Assembly (NCBI RefSeq): GCF_030248535.1
Contig: NZ_JAHGAJ010000020.1
Location: forward strand, 1-61,968
Source: Vibrio sp. D404a
Lineage (GTDB): Bacteria; Pseudomonadota; Gammaproteobacteria; Enterobacterales; Vibrionaceae
Direction of reading: 5' to 3'
DNA length: 61,968 bases
Shown: piece after piece, positions 27,356 to 36,734 of the stretch
Position numbering within the stretch: the stretch's first letter is position 1
How the letters are laid out: each line of letters opens with the position of its first letter
Notes under the pieces: generated by a model
What the model was told of the DNA's origin: nothing
Databases searched by the model: none
The model's input: only the letters and a program-made list of their open reading frames with translations
Translations under genes and position numbers: made by a program

Positions 27356-28351
27356 ATGTTTAAGCCTCTTACCCTGCTATCTGTCTCTGCACTTGCGCTC
27401 ACAAGTTTTAATGCTGCTGCGAACTGTGATCCGGGTGAAATTGTTATCAAATTCAGCCACGTAACGAATACCGATAAGCACCCGAAAGGCATTGCTGCTT
27501 CTTTACTAGAAGAGCGAGTAAACACCGAAATGAATGGCAAAGCTTGTATGCAAGTTTTCCCTAACTCAACGCTATACGATGACAACAAGGTACTGGAAGC
27601 CCTGTTAAACGGTGATGTTCAAATGGCGGCACCTTCGCTGTCCAAATTTGAAAAATTCACTAAGAAATACCGCATTTTTGACCTTCCATTCTTGTTTGAA
27701 GACGTAGAAGCCGTTGATCGTTTCCAAAACTCAGAATCTGGTGAAAAGCTGAAGAATGCAATGAAGCGTCGTGGCCTTCAAGGTCTAGCGTTCTGGCATA
27801 ACGGCATGAAGCAGATGTCGGCGAACAAGCCACTTATCAGCCCTGCTGATGCAGAAGGTCTGAAGTTCCGTGTGCAAGCGTCTGACGTATTGGTGGCACA
27901 GTTTGAGCAGTTAGGTGCTAACCCTCAGAAAATGTCATTCAAAGAAGTATACGGCGGTCTGCAAACTAAAGTTATCGATGGCCAAGAGAATACATGGTCA
28001 AACATCTACGGTAAGAAATTCTTCGAAGTACAAGACGGTGTGACAGAAACCAACCACGGTATTCTGGATTACCTAGTGGTAACGTCTAACGACTTCTGGA
28101 AAAAACTGCCTGATGACGTTCGTGATCAGCTAGGCACTATCGTTAAAGAGGTTTCTGAAACACGTAACGCTGAGTCTTCGAAAGTTAACCTAGCGAACAA
28201 AAACAACATCATCGAAGCTGGTGGTGAAGTTCGTACTCTGACACCTGAACAGCGTCAAGCTTGGGTAACAGCGCTTCAACCAGTATGGAAGAAGTTTGAG
28301 AAAGACATCGGCTCTGATCTAATCGAAGCTGCACTGGCTTCTAACCAGTAA
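27356..28351 (+). CDS. dctP: TRAP C4-dicarboxylate transporter, periplasmic binding protein DctP
   Basis: DctP captures C4-dicarboxylates (malate, fumarate, succinate) in the periplasm. The 331-residue product has a signal peptide (about 22 residues, ending AANC) and the TRAP binding-protein core, including the conserved VQASDVLVAQFEQLGANPQ region with the arginine of KFRVQA that contacts the substrate carboxylate. The start has AAGGAG ten bases upstream. It is the first gene of dctPQM, under a sigma-54 promoter. A GC-rich hairpin separates it from dctQ. Confidence 0.94.
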   Translation: MFKPLTLLSVSALALTSFNAAANCDPGEIVIKFSHVTNTDKHPKGIAASLLEERVNTEMNGKACMQVFPNSTLYDDNKVLEALLNGDVQMAAPSLSKFEKFTKKYRIFDLPFLFEDVEAVDRFQNSESGEKLKNAMKRRGLQGLAFWHNGMKQMSANKPLISPADAEGLKFRVQASDVLVAQFEQLGANPQKMSFKEVYGGLQTKVIDGQENTWSNIYGKKFFEVQDGVTETNHGILDYLVVTSNDFWKKLPDDVRDQLGTIVKEVSETRNAESSKVNLANKNNIIEAGGEVRTLTPEQRQAWVTALQPVWKKFEKDIGSDLIEAALASNQ

Positions 28352-28361
28352 TACCGCTATT

Positions 28362-28390
28362 GGGTGGCGGCTCCCTACCGCCGCCCTTTA
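28362..28390 (+). terminator. Intercistronic hairpin between dctP and dctQ
   Basis: GGGTGGCGG / CCGCCGCCC (28362-28370, 28378-28386) forms a 9-bp GC-rich stem followed by TTTATT. Such hairpins after binding-protein genes commonly stabilise the upstream mRNA and reduce read-through, giving excess DctP over the membrane subunits. Confidence 0.65.
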
Positions 28391-28417
28391 TTAAAACAAT
28401 TATAAGCGGAGCATTTT

Positions 28418-29152
28418 ATGGAACAGTCTCAAATGGAACAGTCTTTATTTTCCAAAGTCGGGAGAGTTACCGACGCAATTGAAGAGTCTTTGATTGCTTT
28501 CTTTCTGGGTGCAATGACCCTACTTACTTTTGCGAACGTGGTGTTTCGATACGCGTTCAATGACAACATTTTATGGGCATTGGAACTCACCGTATTCATG
28601 TTTGCATGGATGGTGCTAGTTGGCGCTTCTTACGGCGTTAAAAAGCACTTCCACATCGGTGTTGATGTGGTTATCAACCTAGCACCAGAGAAGCTGAGAA
28701 AAGTGTATGCCTTGGTCGCTGTCACTTGTTGTCTGGCGTTTTCTATCCTTCTTTTGATTGGTTCTTGGAACTATTGGTACCCGTTCGCGACCGATCGCGC
28801 ATGGTACGAAACCGACGATATTCCAATGCCGGAGATGCTTCAGTTTCTCGCTGACTGGCTAAATGAAGGTGAGCGATACGAGAAACTGCCTAGATTCATC
28901 CCTTACATGGCACTACCGATTGGTATGGCACTTCTTACATTCCGATTTGCACAAATAGCCTATCAAGTAGCGACGGGCAAGATTGACCGCATGATCGCAG
29001 GTCACGAAGCCGAAGAAGATTTGGATGCACTGAAAGCTCAGGTGGAAGCGGGAAGTGACGAAGACGCGACTGCGATTTTGGATTCGCAAAACTCCGTGAA
29101 AACGGAAGACGAAAAGCCATCTAATCAACAATCGAAAAGCAAGGACGACTAA
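28418..29152 (+). CDS. dctQ: TRAP transporter small membrane subunit DctQ
   Basis: DctQ is the four-helix subunit of the TRAP transporter. The 244-residue product has four hydrophobic segments and the conserved region MVLVGASYGVKKHFHIGVDV. It is longer than many DctQ proteins because of a ~55-residue acidic, Asp/Ser/Lys-rich C-terminal tail that looks disordered. It has a GCGGAG ribosome site and is followed two bases later by dctM. Confidence 0.92.
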   Translation: MEQSQMEQSLFSKVGRVTDAIEESLIAFFLGAMTLLTFANVVFRYAFNDNILWALELTVFMFAWMVLVGASYGVKKHFHIGVDVVINLAPEKLRKVYALVAVTCCLAFSILLLIGSWNYWYPFATDRAWYETDDIPMPEMLQFLADWLNEGERYEKLPRFIPYMALPIGMALLTFRFAQIAYQVATGKIDRMIAGHEAEEDLDALKAQVEAGSDEDATAILDSQNSVKTEDEKPSNQQSKSKDD

Positions 29153-29154
29153 TC

Positions 29155-30516
29155 ATGGCGATGTTATTTCTATTTTTGATGGTAATCGCTTTCATGCTGG
29201 TGGGCGTGCCGATTGCTATCTCACTGGGTCTATCCAGTATTCTATTTTTGCTGATGCACTCTGATGCGTCATTGGCCTCTGTAGCGCAAACGCTGTTTAA
29301 TGCCTTCGCCGGACACTATACCTTGCTGGCAATCCCATTCTTCATTTTGGCTTCTAGCTTTATGTCGACCGGTGGTGTGGCGAAACGAATCATTCGCTTT
29401 GCAATCGCAATGGTTGGCTGGTTCCGCGGTGGTTTAGCAATGGCGTCGGTTGTGGCGTGTATGATGTTTGCAGCACTGTCTGGTTCTTCTCCGGCAACGG
29501 TTGTTGCGATCGGTAGTATCGTAATTGCAGGTATGGTGAAAAATGGCTACTCAAAAGAGTTCGCAGCAGGTGTTATCTGTAACGCGGGTACTTTGGGCAT
29601 CTTGATTCCGCCTTCCATCGTAATGGTGGTATACGCTGCAGCAACTGACGTGTCGGTTGGGCGTATGTTCTTGGGTGGTGTTATCCCAGGTTTACTAGCC
29701 GGTGTGATGCTGATGATTGCTATCTACATCGCTGCACGTATCAAAAAGATTCCTGCACAGCCGTTTGTTGGATGGGGCGAAATGTTCGCAGCCGCTAAAG
29801 ATGCAAGCTGGGGGCTACTGCTTATCGTCATCATTCTTGGTGGTATCTATGGTGGTATCTTTACGCCAACAGAAGCGGCGGCAGTCGCCGCCGTGTACGC
29901 GTTCTTTATTGCCAACTTCGTCTATAAAGACATGGGCCCATTCGCAGATAAAGAAAACAAAAAGCCGATGCTGGTGAAAGCGTTGCAAACCTTTGTGCAT
30001 AAAGACACCAAAGATACTTTGTATGACGCCGGTAAGCTGACCATTATGCTGTTGTTTATCATTGCGAATGCTCTAATTCTTAAGCACGTGCTAACAGAAG
30101 AGCGCATTCCACAAATGATCACCGAGTCGATGCTATCGGCAGGTCTTGGTCCAATTACCTTCTTGATTGTGGTTAACGTACTGCTATTGATTGGTGGTCA
30201 GTTCATGGAGCCATCAGGCCTTCTGATCATCGTTGCTCCGCTGGTTTTCCCAATCGCAATTGCGCTGGGTATTGACCCAATCCACCTTGGTATCATGATG
30301 GTGGTGAACATGGAGATAGGGATGATAACGCCGCCAGTGGGTCTCAACTTGTTTGTGACCGCAGGGGTGGCGAAGATGTCGATGATGAACGTGGTGAAAG
30401 CGGCACTGCCGTGGGTTGGCGTCATGTTCCTGTTCTTGATAATCGTAACTTACGTGCCTTGGGTATCGACTTGGCTACCGACCACTTTGATGGGGCCGGA
30501 AATAATCACCAAGTAA
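29155..30516 (+). CDS. dctM: TRAP transporter large membrane subunit DctM
   Basis: DctM is the ~12-helix transport subunit that couples C4-dicarboxylate uptake to the sodium gradient. The 453-residue product has family motifs LAIPFFILASSFMSTGGVAK, ALSGSSPATVVAIGSIV, GTLGILIPPSIVMVVYA and MVVNMEIGMITPPVGLNLFV. Length is slightly above the usual ~427, due to a polar loop around residues 265-285. The operon ends at the terminator at 30547. Confidence 0.94.
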   Translation: MAMLFLFLMVIAFMLVGVPIAISLGLSSILFLLMHSDASLASVAQTLFNAFAGHYTLLAIPFFILASSFMSTGGVAKRIIRFAIAMVGWFRGGLAMASVVACMMFAALSGSSPATVVAIGSIVIAGMVKNGYSKEFAAGVICNAGTLGILIPPSIVMVVYAAATDVSVGRMFLGGVIPGLLAGVMLMIAIYIAARIKKIPAQPFVGWGEMFAAAKDASWGLLLIVIILGGIYGGIFTPTEAAAVAAVYAFFIANFVYKDMGPFADKENKKPMLVKALQTFVHKDTKDTLYDAGKLTIMLLFIIANALILKHVLTEERIPQMITESMLSAGLGPITFLIVVNVLLLIGGQFMEPSGLLIIVAPLVFPIAIALGIDPIHLGIMMVVNMEIGMITPPVGLNLFVTAGVAKMSMMNVVKAALPWVGVMFLFLIIVTYVPWVSTWLPTTLMGPEIITK

Positions 30517-30546
30517 CACAATTAAGTACAATTTCCCCCTAACAGA

Positions 30547-30581
30547 TAGATGAAGAGCTAAACCTCTTCATCTATTTTTTT
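30547..30581 (+). terminator. Rho-independent terminator of dctPQM
   Basis: A perfect 11-bp stem TAGATGAAGAG / CTCTTCATCTA (30547-30557, 30564-30574) followed by seven T. Its loop contains the stop codon of a small minus-strand ORF. Confidence 0.92.
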
Positions 30582-30737
30582 GCCCGGGTCACGGCGAGTG
30601 GCTTTGTTTCTTCTGTCGTAACCCTTCCAACGAACGTTACTCTTGCGTCGCTCGCGCCCCGAACGCTTCTCTTCTTCGTAATGTCCGTCGATCAAAACGG
30701 TATCGGATATCGCAGGAACTGTTGTTTTCTCATTCAT
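30558..30737 (-). CDS. Small basic protein, 59 residues
   Basis: A minus-strand ORF starting MNEKTTVPAISDTVLIDGHY and continuing with an Arg/Lys-rich region (EEEKRSGRERRKSNVRWKGY then DRRNKATRR). An in-frame stop two codons upstream fixes the start. No strong ribosome site is seen, which lowers confidence. The charged, proline-poor composition looks more like a real nucleic-acid- or ribosome-binding protein than random sequence. It lies between the convergent dctM and the co-directional dctD, downstream of dctD on the same strand. Function unknown. Confidence 0.5.
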   Translation of the reverse strand: MNEKTTVPAISDTVLIDGHYEEEKRSGRERRKSNVRWKGYDRRNKATRRDPGKKIDEEV

Positions 30738-30833
30738 GGCTTAACTGGACTTGCTGTTGTCAAATTGGATGCTGAAAGTATGGTTGAGCTCATGCGTCTC
30801 TGCCAACTTAGAGCATAAATCAACAGAGGGGCA

Positions 30834-32168
30834 TTACTTAAAATTGTCTTTGTCGATTTGGTAACGCTGCATCTTGTCGTAGAGCGTTTTTCTAGGAACG
30901 TTAAGCAGTTCCATCGTCATTTTGATACTGCCCTCATTGTCGATGAGGGCTTGTTCAATGACGGATTTTTCAAAGCTTGCGACCTGATCTGCGAGACTGG
31001 AGCAGCTTTCATGTTCAACCGTATCTCCGAGCTGCGCTAGTTTACCGAGTAAGATGAAGCGTTCTGCGGTATTCCTTAGCTCTCGTACGTTCCCCGGCCA
31101 GTCATGCGCGATAAGTTTATGAAGATCGCTGCTTGGCAATGCTTGTGCCGTTTTGCCATAGCGAGCAGCAGCAACCAACAGAAAGTGGTGGAAGAGGGCT
31201 GCAATGTCCTCTTTGCGGCTACGAAGTGGTGGCAAGTCGAGTGTGACAACATTAAGGCGATAATAGAGATCTTGTCTAAACGTGCCCTCCGCCGCGGCTT
31301 TCTTAAGGTCAACCTTGGTAGCTGCAATGACACGTATATCTAAGGGGAGTAACTGGTTAGAACCAATACGCTCAATCACTCGCTCTTGTAACACACGCAG
31401 CAGGCGGATCTGCGCTTGCATCGGCATGGATTCAATCTCATCAAGGAATAGAGTGCCGCCTTGAGCGTGTTCAAATTTGCCTACTCGCTTGGTTTCAGCA
31501 CCAGTAAAGGCGCCTTTTTCGTGACCATAGAGTTCGCTTTCAATTAAGTTCTCCGGTACCGCGCCACAGTTAACTGCGACAAAATTCTGTTCACGTCTAC
31601 TGCTTTGTTCATGAAGCGAGCGTGCCACTAACTCTTTACCCGTTCCAGTTTCTCCAAACAGCAAGATATCGGCACTAGTGTCAGCGACATGAGTGATGGT
31701 CGAACGCAGTTCTTGGATAACTGGTGTGTCGCCGATAATGCGTGGCCCTAAGGTTTGACTCGCTTTCAGTGATTGTTTGAGATCGCGGTTTTCGAGGATC
31801 AGCTGACGCTTTTCGATGGCACGTTTGGTGGTTTCGATCAGCCTCTCATTGGCAAATGGCTTCTCGATAAAATCATAAGCGCCATCATGAATTGATTTCA
31901 CCGCCATTGAGATGTCGCCGTGCCCAGTAATCATGATCACTGGCAGCTCTTTATCTTTGTGAATGACGGTATTCAACAGATCGTGGCCAGATAACCCGGG
32001 AAGACAGATATCGGTGATTATCACATGAGGCAGTCCGTGCTCTTGAATAGCAATCAACGCTGATTCTGCGTCAGGGAAAAATTGAGCATCAATGTCTGCC
32101 AGTTCAAAGCTCTGTTCACTGGCTAGCCGCAGATCTGGCTCATCATCAATGAAATAGACATGGCACAT
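30834..32168 (-). CDS. dctD: Sigma-54-dependent response regulator DctD
   Basis: DctD is the response regulator that activates dct transporter genes with sigma-54 RNA polymerase. The 444-residue product has a receiver domain with phospho-acceptor Asp53 (VIITDICLPG), an AAA+ domain with Walker A GETGTGKE and the sigma-54-contact motif GAFTGA, and a C-terminal Fis-type helix-turn-helix (EGSIKMTMELLNVPRKTLYD). It lies 10 bases after dctB on the same strand, so the two are cotranscribed and opposite to dctPQM. Confidence 0.95.
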   Translation of the reverse strand: MCHVYFIDDEPDLRLASEQSFELADIDAQFFPDAESALIAIQEHGLPHVIITDICLPGLSGHDLLNTVIHKDKELPVIMITGHGDISMAVKSIHDGAYDFIEKPFANERLIETTKRAIEKRQLILENRDLKQSLKASQTLGPRIIGDTPVIQELRSTITHVADTSADILLFGETGTGKELVARSLHEQSSRREQNFVAVNCGAVPENLIESELYGHEKGAFTGAETKRVGKFEHAQGGTLFLDEIESMPMQAQIRLLRVLQERVIERIGSNQLLPLDIRVIAATKVDLKKAAAEGTFRQDLYYRLNVVTLDLPPLRSRKEDIAALFHHFLLVAAARYGKTAQALPSSDLHKLIAHDWPGNVRELRNTAERFILLGKLAQLGDTVEHESCSSLADQVASFEKSVIEQALIDNEGSIKMTMELLNVPRKTLYDKMQRYQIDKDNFK

Positions 32169-32178
32169 AATGGTTCCT

Positions 32179-33993
32179 TTAATCGTTATTGTTATTTTGT
32201 TGTTCTGTAATTAACGGCAGACAAATAGTAAATCTTGCTCCGCCTAATGGGCTTTTGGCGTGGGTGAGTTCGCCATTTATGCCTCTTATAATCTGTTGTG
32301 AGATTGATAGTCCAAGTCCTAAACCATTTTTCTTGGTGGTATGGAATGGTTCAAAAAACTGTTGCGGCGTGTCATGCGCAAAGCCGGGGCCGTTATCGTC
32401 AATATGTAGCTGAATACATTGTTCTGAGTTTGAGTTGGTGTGGTGTTCGAACTCGAGATTAAGCTGTTTAATCTCTTGCCCTTCCATGGCCTGCATACCA
32501 TTGGTGATAAGGTTAATGATCACCTGTTCTAGCTGGATAGCATTGGCTTGAATGAGCGCATCTAGCTTGTCCGGAAGGGGGGATATCGCCACTCTTTCTG
32601 CCTTCAATTGAGGTTTCATTAACTCGATAGAGGAGTGAAGCAGAGGAAGTAATTGGAGTTGCGATAGGTCTTCCGCATTTGATTTTTTGGCAAACGATCG
32701 AAGCTGATGACTGATCTTGGCCATGCGGTCAGTCAGTGATGAGATGCGTGATAGGTTGTCATCAACACGTTCGAACTTTTCTTTGGTTAAAAATAGACGC
32801 CCGTTATCGGCGTAACTGCGAATCGCAGCGAGCGGATTGTTTAACTCGTGACTGATGCTTGCGGACATCTGCCCCAAAACCGCCAGTTTCGCGGCTTGGA
32901 TTAACTCATCTTGGGTCTGCCTTAACACCTTTTCTGTTTCGGTGCGTTGCAGAACCTCTGCGTGTAATTCTGATGTTCTTTCCAATACCAAAAACTCGAG
33001 CTTCTGTTTGGCTTCAGATTGCAGTCTGTCTATCTGAGCCCGACGATGGATGCGGTTTAGATTGAGCTGTAGGGCGAGATAAATGATGGCAAACACCAAG
33101 CTCAGTACCACCAGATAAGAGATCAGATCCCACCACACCAAATGAGTAGGGGAGAGTACCCTGACCGTTAATCTCGGTTGTTCAATAAAGCGTGAAGAGA
33201 CAAAAAACTGCTCATGAACCAGAGGATGAAGAGATTGAATGGTGCTGGTGGATGAGTCTAGGTCGCCATTGAAGTTCAGGCTCTCAATGTTGGTATCAAG
33301 AAACTGTCTTCCCTCTTGGATCTCACGTTTACGCGCATCGTTCAATGGTTGCAAGCTTTTAAATAGCCAGTCGGGGTTACTCGACATAAACACCACGTGG
33401 TCTTTATCGTCAGCAACAAAATAGCTTTGTTTTCCTTTCCAACTTGCTTCAATCAGAGACAAATCCATCTTCACCACAATCACACCAATGATCTCCGCGG
33501 CATAAGAGACTGGGTAGGAGTAGTAATAACCGCGCTTCCCCGAAGTCGAGCCAAGAGCAAAATATTGATTTTCTTGCCCATTGAACGCGTTCTGAAAATA
33601 GGGACGAAAAGCAAAGTTACGACCAACAAATGAGTGGCTTTGATTCCAGTTACTGGCCGCAATCGTGGTACCGATATGGTCGAGCAAATAAGTGTCAGAG
33701 GCTTGTATTACCTGATTCACATGTGCCAGGTAGCGATTGGTTAGCTCTATCTGTGCAGAGTTATCAGGAGCGTGTAGCGCATCGATCAACTCTTTGTCTT
33801 TAGAAAGCAGCTCTGGAATGTGGGCGAATTTATCCAGTTGACTGGCGATATGTACAGAGAAACGGTCAAGCTTTGATTGGTGATCTTCGAGCAAACTTTG
33901 ATGACTTATTTTCCACACCCAGTGACCGCCGAGAATCATCAGCAACCCATAGGTGATGAGCAGCAGAATGGGTAGGCGGGAAGGTTGAAACAT
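32179..33993 (-). CDS. dctB: C4-dicarboxylate sensor histidine kinase DctB
   Basis: DctB is the inner-membrane sensor kinase that phosphorylates DctD. The 604-residue product has an N-terminal helix (about 7-29), a ~260-residue periplasmic double-PAS sensor region (YLLDHIGTTIAASNWNQSHS, then GRNFAFRPYFQNAFNG), a second helix near 290-315, a coiled coil, the H-box SASISHELNNPLAAIRSYAD and ATPase motifs (INLITNGMQA, DDNGPGF, GLGLGLSIS). It is the first gene of dctBD. Confidence 0.95.
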   Translation of the reverse strand: MFQPSRLPILLLITYGLLMILGGHWVWKISHQSLLEDHQSKLDRFSVHIASQLDKFAHIPELLSKDKELIDALHAPDNSAQIELTNRYLAHVNQVIQASDTYLLDHIGTTIAASNWNQSHSFVGRNFAFRPYFQNAFNGQENQYFALGSTSGKRGYYYSYPVSYAAEIIGVIVVKMDLSLIEASWKGKQSYFVADDKDHVVFMSSNPDWLFKSLQPLNDARKREIQEGRQFLDTNIESLNFNGDLDSSTSTIQSLHPLVHEQFFVSSRFIEQPRLTVRVLSPTHLVWWDLISYLVVLSLVFAIIYLALQLNLNRIHRRAQIDRLQSEAKQKLEFLVLERTSELHAEVLQRTETEKVLRQTQDELIQAAKLAVLGQMSASISHELNNPLAAIRSYADNGRLFLTKEKFERVDDNLSRISSLTDRMAKISHQLRSFAKKSNAEDLSQLQLLPLLHSSIELMKPQLKAERVAISPLPDKLDALIQANAIQLEQVIINLITNGMQAMEGQEIKQLNLEFEHHTNSNSEQCIQLHIDDNGPGFAHDTPQQFFEPFHTTKKNGLGLGLSISQQIIRGINGELTHAKSPLGGARFTICLPLITEQQNNNND

Positions 33994-34319
33994 AAGAGAT
34001 CTCGCTGTGTATTACGGTGTAGAAAAGCGTGTCATGTACCTGAAACGCTCAAAGTGTCATAAAAAGTTCAAAAAATGAGGGCTGACAGATAGTTATAGGT
34101 TAAGGCTTTGTAACGCAGATTGTTGAAAAAGTTATCGACTCTGAGGGGTAAAACAAGAGCAAGATCTCTTTTTAAGCTTTTTCGGAAAAAAAGCCCTCGA
34201 TTCCCTTGAAAAAGCCGCTATTGTCCCCATTTCCGATGTGTCGAGTGATGTTTTGATTGAATCTGACTCACTTAGGCGGACGAATTTAGAGCATTCATCA
34301 TCAAGCTGAGGTGATTGGC
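33994..34319. other. Intergenic region between dctB and the tig promoter
   Basis: No gene is seen. By position it holds the dctB promoter (minus strand), but no convincing -35/-10 pair was found. A stretch of A/T-rich sequence with runs of A (34188-34193) and the segment GAAAAAGCCGCTATTGTCC near 34208 have no assigned role. Confidence 0.35.
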
Positions 34320-34348
34320 TCGACAGAGATTAAACAGATCGCTAGAAT
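34320..34348 (+). promoter_or_regulatory. Sigma-70 promoter of tig
   Basis: TCGACA (34320-34325), a 17-base spacer and TAGAAT (34343-34348) each match the consensus at five of six positions. The predicted start near 34355 gives a leader of about 267 bases before tig. Confidence 0.7.
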
Positions 34349-34373
34349 GTCGCGTCTAAAATTTCTGTCCTGA

Positions 34374-34458
34374 GGCTAATCGGAGATACCTTTCCTTTTT
34401 GTAAAACAGGCTATGAACTTCACTGAAGAACATAGAAAAAAGATATCGCTGATTAGTC
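34374..34458 (+). ncRNA. Long structured element in the tig mRNA leader
   Basis: Arms GGCTAATCGGAGATACCT (34374-34391) and AGATATCGCTGATTAGTC (34441-34458) can form 16 of 18 pairs as RNA, including two G-U pairs. The apical region holds a second symmetrical hairpin: CTATG-AA-CTTC (34411-34421) with GAAG-AA-CATAG (34425-34435). The element begins about 20 bases after the predicted tig transcription start. It could be a cis-regulatory leader, a temperature sensor or a binding platform. I do not recognise it as a known family. Confidence 0.55.
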
Positions 34459-34621
34459 TGGTGTTTGATTGAATGATCACTCAGGCATCAATGCTCAATT
34501 TTAAATTAGGTGTTCGGATAGAGCACTACACAAGGATGCAGCCAACAACACGCGTTCCCAAGGAATGCACGTTACGGCTCATATGCTCAGATTATCTGAG
34601 CCAGTTTTGAGGTTTTATATA

Positions 34622-35920
34622 ATGCAAGTTACTGTTGAAACGCTAGAAGGCCTAGAGCGCCGTCTTAATATTACTGTTCCTGCTGCTAACATCGAAGATG
34701 CAGTTACAGCTGAACTACGCAACATCGCGAAAAACCGTCGTTTCGATGGTTTCCGTAAAGGCAAAGTGCCAATGAAGATGGTTGCTAAAATGTACGGTAA
34801 AGCAGTACGTCAAGACGTGATGGGCGAAGTAATGCAGCGCCACTTCATCGAAGCGATCGTTAAAGAGAAGATCAACCCAGCTGGCGCACCAACTTTCGCA
34901 CCAGTAGAAAACAAAGAAGGCGAAGATCTAGTATTCAACGCAACTTTTGAAGTTTACCCAGAAGTTGAGCTGAAAGGTCTTGAAAACATCTCTGTTGAGA
35001 AACCAGCAGTAGAAGTTAAAGAAGCTGACGTTGAAGAGATGATCGAAACTCTACGTAAGCAACAAGCAACTTGGACTGAAGTTGATGCAGCTGTAGAAGA
35101 AGGTTCTCGCGCAACTATCGATTTCGTTGGTTCTATCGACGGTGAAGAGTTTGAAGGCGGTAAAGCTGAGAACTTCCCACTAGAGATGGGTGCTGGTCGC
35201 ATGATCCCTGGTTTTGAAGACGGTATCGTTGGCAAAACTAAAGGCATGGAATTCGAAATCGACGTAAACTTCCCAGAAGATTACCACGCTGAAAACCTAA
35301 AAGGTAAAGCAGCTAAGTTTGCAATCAAAGTAAACAAAGTTGAAGCTCGTGAACTTCCAGAACTAAACGAAGAATTCGTTGCTAAGTTCGGCGCGACTGA
35401 CGGCGTTGAAGGTCTTAAAGCTGAAGTTCGTAAGAACATGGAGCGTGAGCTTAAGCAAGCTGTTAAGAACCGCATCAAAGAGCAAGCTATCGACGGTCTA
35501 GTTAAAGAAAACGACATCGATGTTCCAGCTGCACTTATCGACCAAGAGATCGGTACTCTACGTCAACAAGCTGCTCAACGTTTCGGTGGCAACACTGAAG
35601 CTGCTGACCAACTTCCACGTGAGCTGTTCGAAGAGCAAGCTAAACGTCGCGTTGTTGTTGGCCTTCTACTTGGTGAAGTAATCAAGTCTGAAGAGCTAAA
35701 AGCTGACGATGAGAAAGTAAAAGCAATCATCGAAGAGATGGCTACTGCATACGAAGATCCATCTGAAGTTATTGCTTACTACGAGCAAAATGAGCAAATG
35801 ATGAACAACATGCGCAACGTTGCTCTAGAAGAGCAAGCTATTGATGCAATCATCGCTAAAGCTCAAGTTTCTGAGAAAGAAGTTAGCTTCAACGAGCTAA
35901 TGAATCAGCAACCTGCTTAA
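34622..35920 (+). CDS. tig: Trigger factor (ribosome-associated chaperone)
   Basis: Trigger factor binds the ribosome exit tunnel and protects nascent chains. The 432-residue product has the N-terminal ribosome-binding domain with the signature [11 protein letters not shown], a FKBP-type peptidyl-prolyl isomerase domain (about 155-245, [20 protein letters not shown]) and the C-terminal chaperone domain. ATG 34622 gives the family N-terminus [15 protein letters not shown]; an upstream in-frame ATG at 34565 would add 19 unrelated residues. Codon use is strongly biased, as expected for high expression. It precedes clpP-clpX-lon, the usual order. Confidence 0.96.
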   Translation: MQVTVETLEGLERRLNITVPAANIEDAVTAELRNIAKNRRFDGFRKGKVPMKMVAKMYGKAVRQDVMGEVMQRHFIEAIVKEKINPAGAPTFAPVENKEGEDLVFNATFEVYPEVELKGLENISVEKPAVEVKEADVEEMIETLRKQQATWTEVDAAVEEGSRATIDFVGSIDGEEFEGGKAENFPLEMGAGRMIPGFEDGIVGKTKGMEFEIDVNFPEDYHAENLKGKAAKFAIKVNKVEARELPELNEEFVAKFGATDGVEGLKAEVRKNMERELKQAVKNRIKEQAIDGLVKENDIDVPAALIDQEIGTLRQQAAQRFGGNTEAADQLPRELFEEQAKRRVVVGLLLGEVIKSEELKADDEKVKAIIEEMATAYEDPSEVIAYYEQNEQMMNNMRNVALEEQAIDAIIAKAQVSEKEVSFNELMNQQPA

Positions 35921-35973
35921 TATAGTAATATCTGACGTAGAAGGTTGACGTACGGTCGACAATTCTGCTAACA

Positions 35974-36011
35974 ATGGTCCGTATGATTTAATCATTCGGG
36001 CCATTTATTTT
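35974..36011 (+). terminator. Terminator or attenuator hairpin between tig and clpP
   Basis: A long stem ATGGTCCG-ATGATT / AATCAT-CGGGCCAT (35974-36004), with one G-U pair and single-base bulges, followed by TTATTTT. The imperfect T tract suggests partial read-through into clpPX. Confidence 0.55.
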
Positions 36012-36025
36012 AGGGACATAAGAAT

Positions 36026-36652
36026 ATGAGCTACCAAGAAAAAAATACAATGCCATCGATTATGGACGCACTAGTTCCAATGGTGGTTGAACAAACTTCC
36101 CGTGGTGAACGTTCTTACGATATCTATTCTCGTCTTTTAAAAGAACGAATCATTTTCTTAACCGGTCAAGTGGAAGACCACATGGCAAATCTTGTCGTGG
36201 CTCAACTGCTTTTCTTGGAATCAGAAAACCCAGACAAAGATATCTATCTATACATCAACTCACCTGGCGGCAGCGTAACAGCGGGTATGTCTATCTACGA
36301 CACAATGCAGTTCATTAAGCCAAACGTGAGCACAGTATGTATGGGTCAAGCTTGCTCGATGGGTGCATTCTTACTTGCTGGTGGTGAGCCTGGTAAGCGT
36401 CATGTACTTCCAAATTCTCGTGTAATGATTCACCAGCCACTTGGCGGCTTCCAAGGCCAAGCGTCTGATATTCAAATCCACGCGCAAGAGATCCTAACGA
36501 TCAAACAGAAGCTAAACAAACTATTGGCAGAGCACACGGGTCAGCCTCTAGAAATCGTTGAGCGTGACACTGATCGTGACAACTTCATGTCTGCAGAACA
36601 AGCTGTAGAGTACGGTTTGGTGGATTCAGTTCTTAATCACCGCGGTGAGTAA
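36026..36652 (+). CDS. clpP: ATP-dependent Clp protease proteolytic subunit ClpP
   Basis: ClpP forms the double-heptamer proteolytic chamber of ClpXP/ClpAP. The 208-residue product has the catalytic triad at the E. coli numbering: Ser111 in GQACSMGAF, His136 in MIHQPLGG, and the expected Asp in the [11 protein letters not shown] region. The N-terminal propeptide precedes the mature sequence. It follows tig and precedes clpX by 82 bases. Confidence 0.97.
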   Translation: MSYQEKNTMPSIMDALVPMVVEQTSRGERSYDIYSRLLKERIIFLTGQVEDHMANLVVAQLLFLESENPDKDIYLYINSPGGSVTAGMSIYDTMQFIKPNVSTVCMGQACSMGAFLLAGGEPGKRHVLPNSRVMIHQPLGGFQGQASDIQIHAQEILTIKQKLNKLLAEHTGQPLEIVERDTDRDNFMSAEQAVEYGLVDSVLNHRGE

Positions 36653-36734
36653 TTGCCACGGCAATTGTTTAACGCAAATTGATTGAATTTGATATACACT
36701 CAAACATAGAGAGTAAAGGCTAAGAGGTTAGCGA

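Noticed and set aside
33397..33633. Plus-strand ORFs within dctB and dctD
   Set aside because: They are shadows of well-supported minus-strand genes, without ribosome sites or recognisable domains.
34565..34621. Upstream ATG for trigger factor
   Set aside because: It adds residues absent from the family; ATG 34622 gives the canonical N-terminus.
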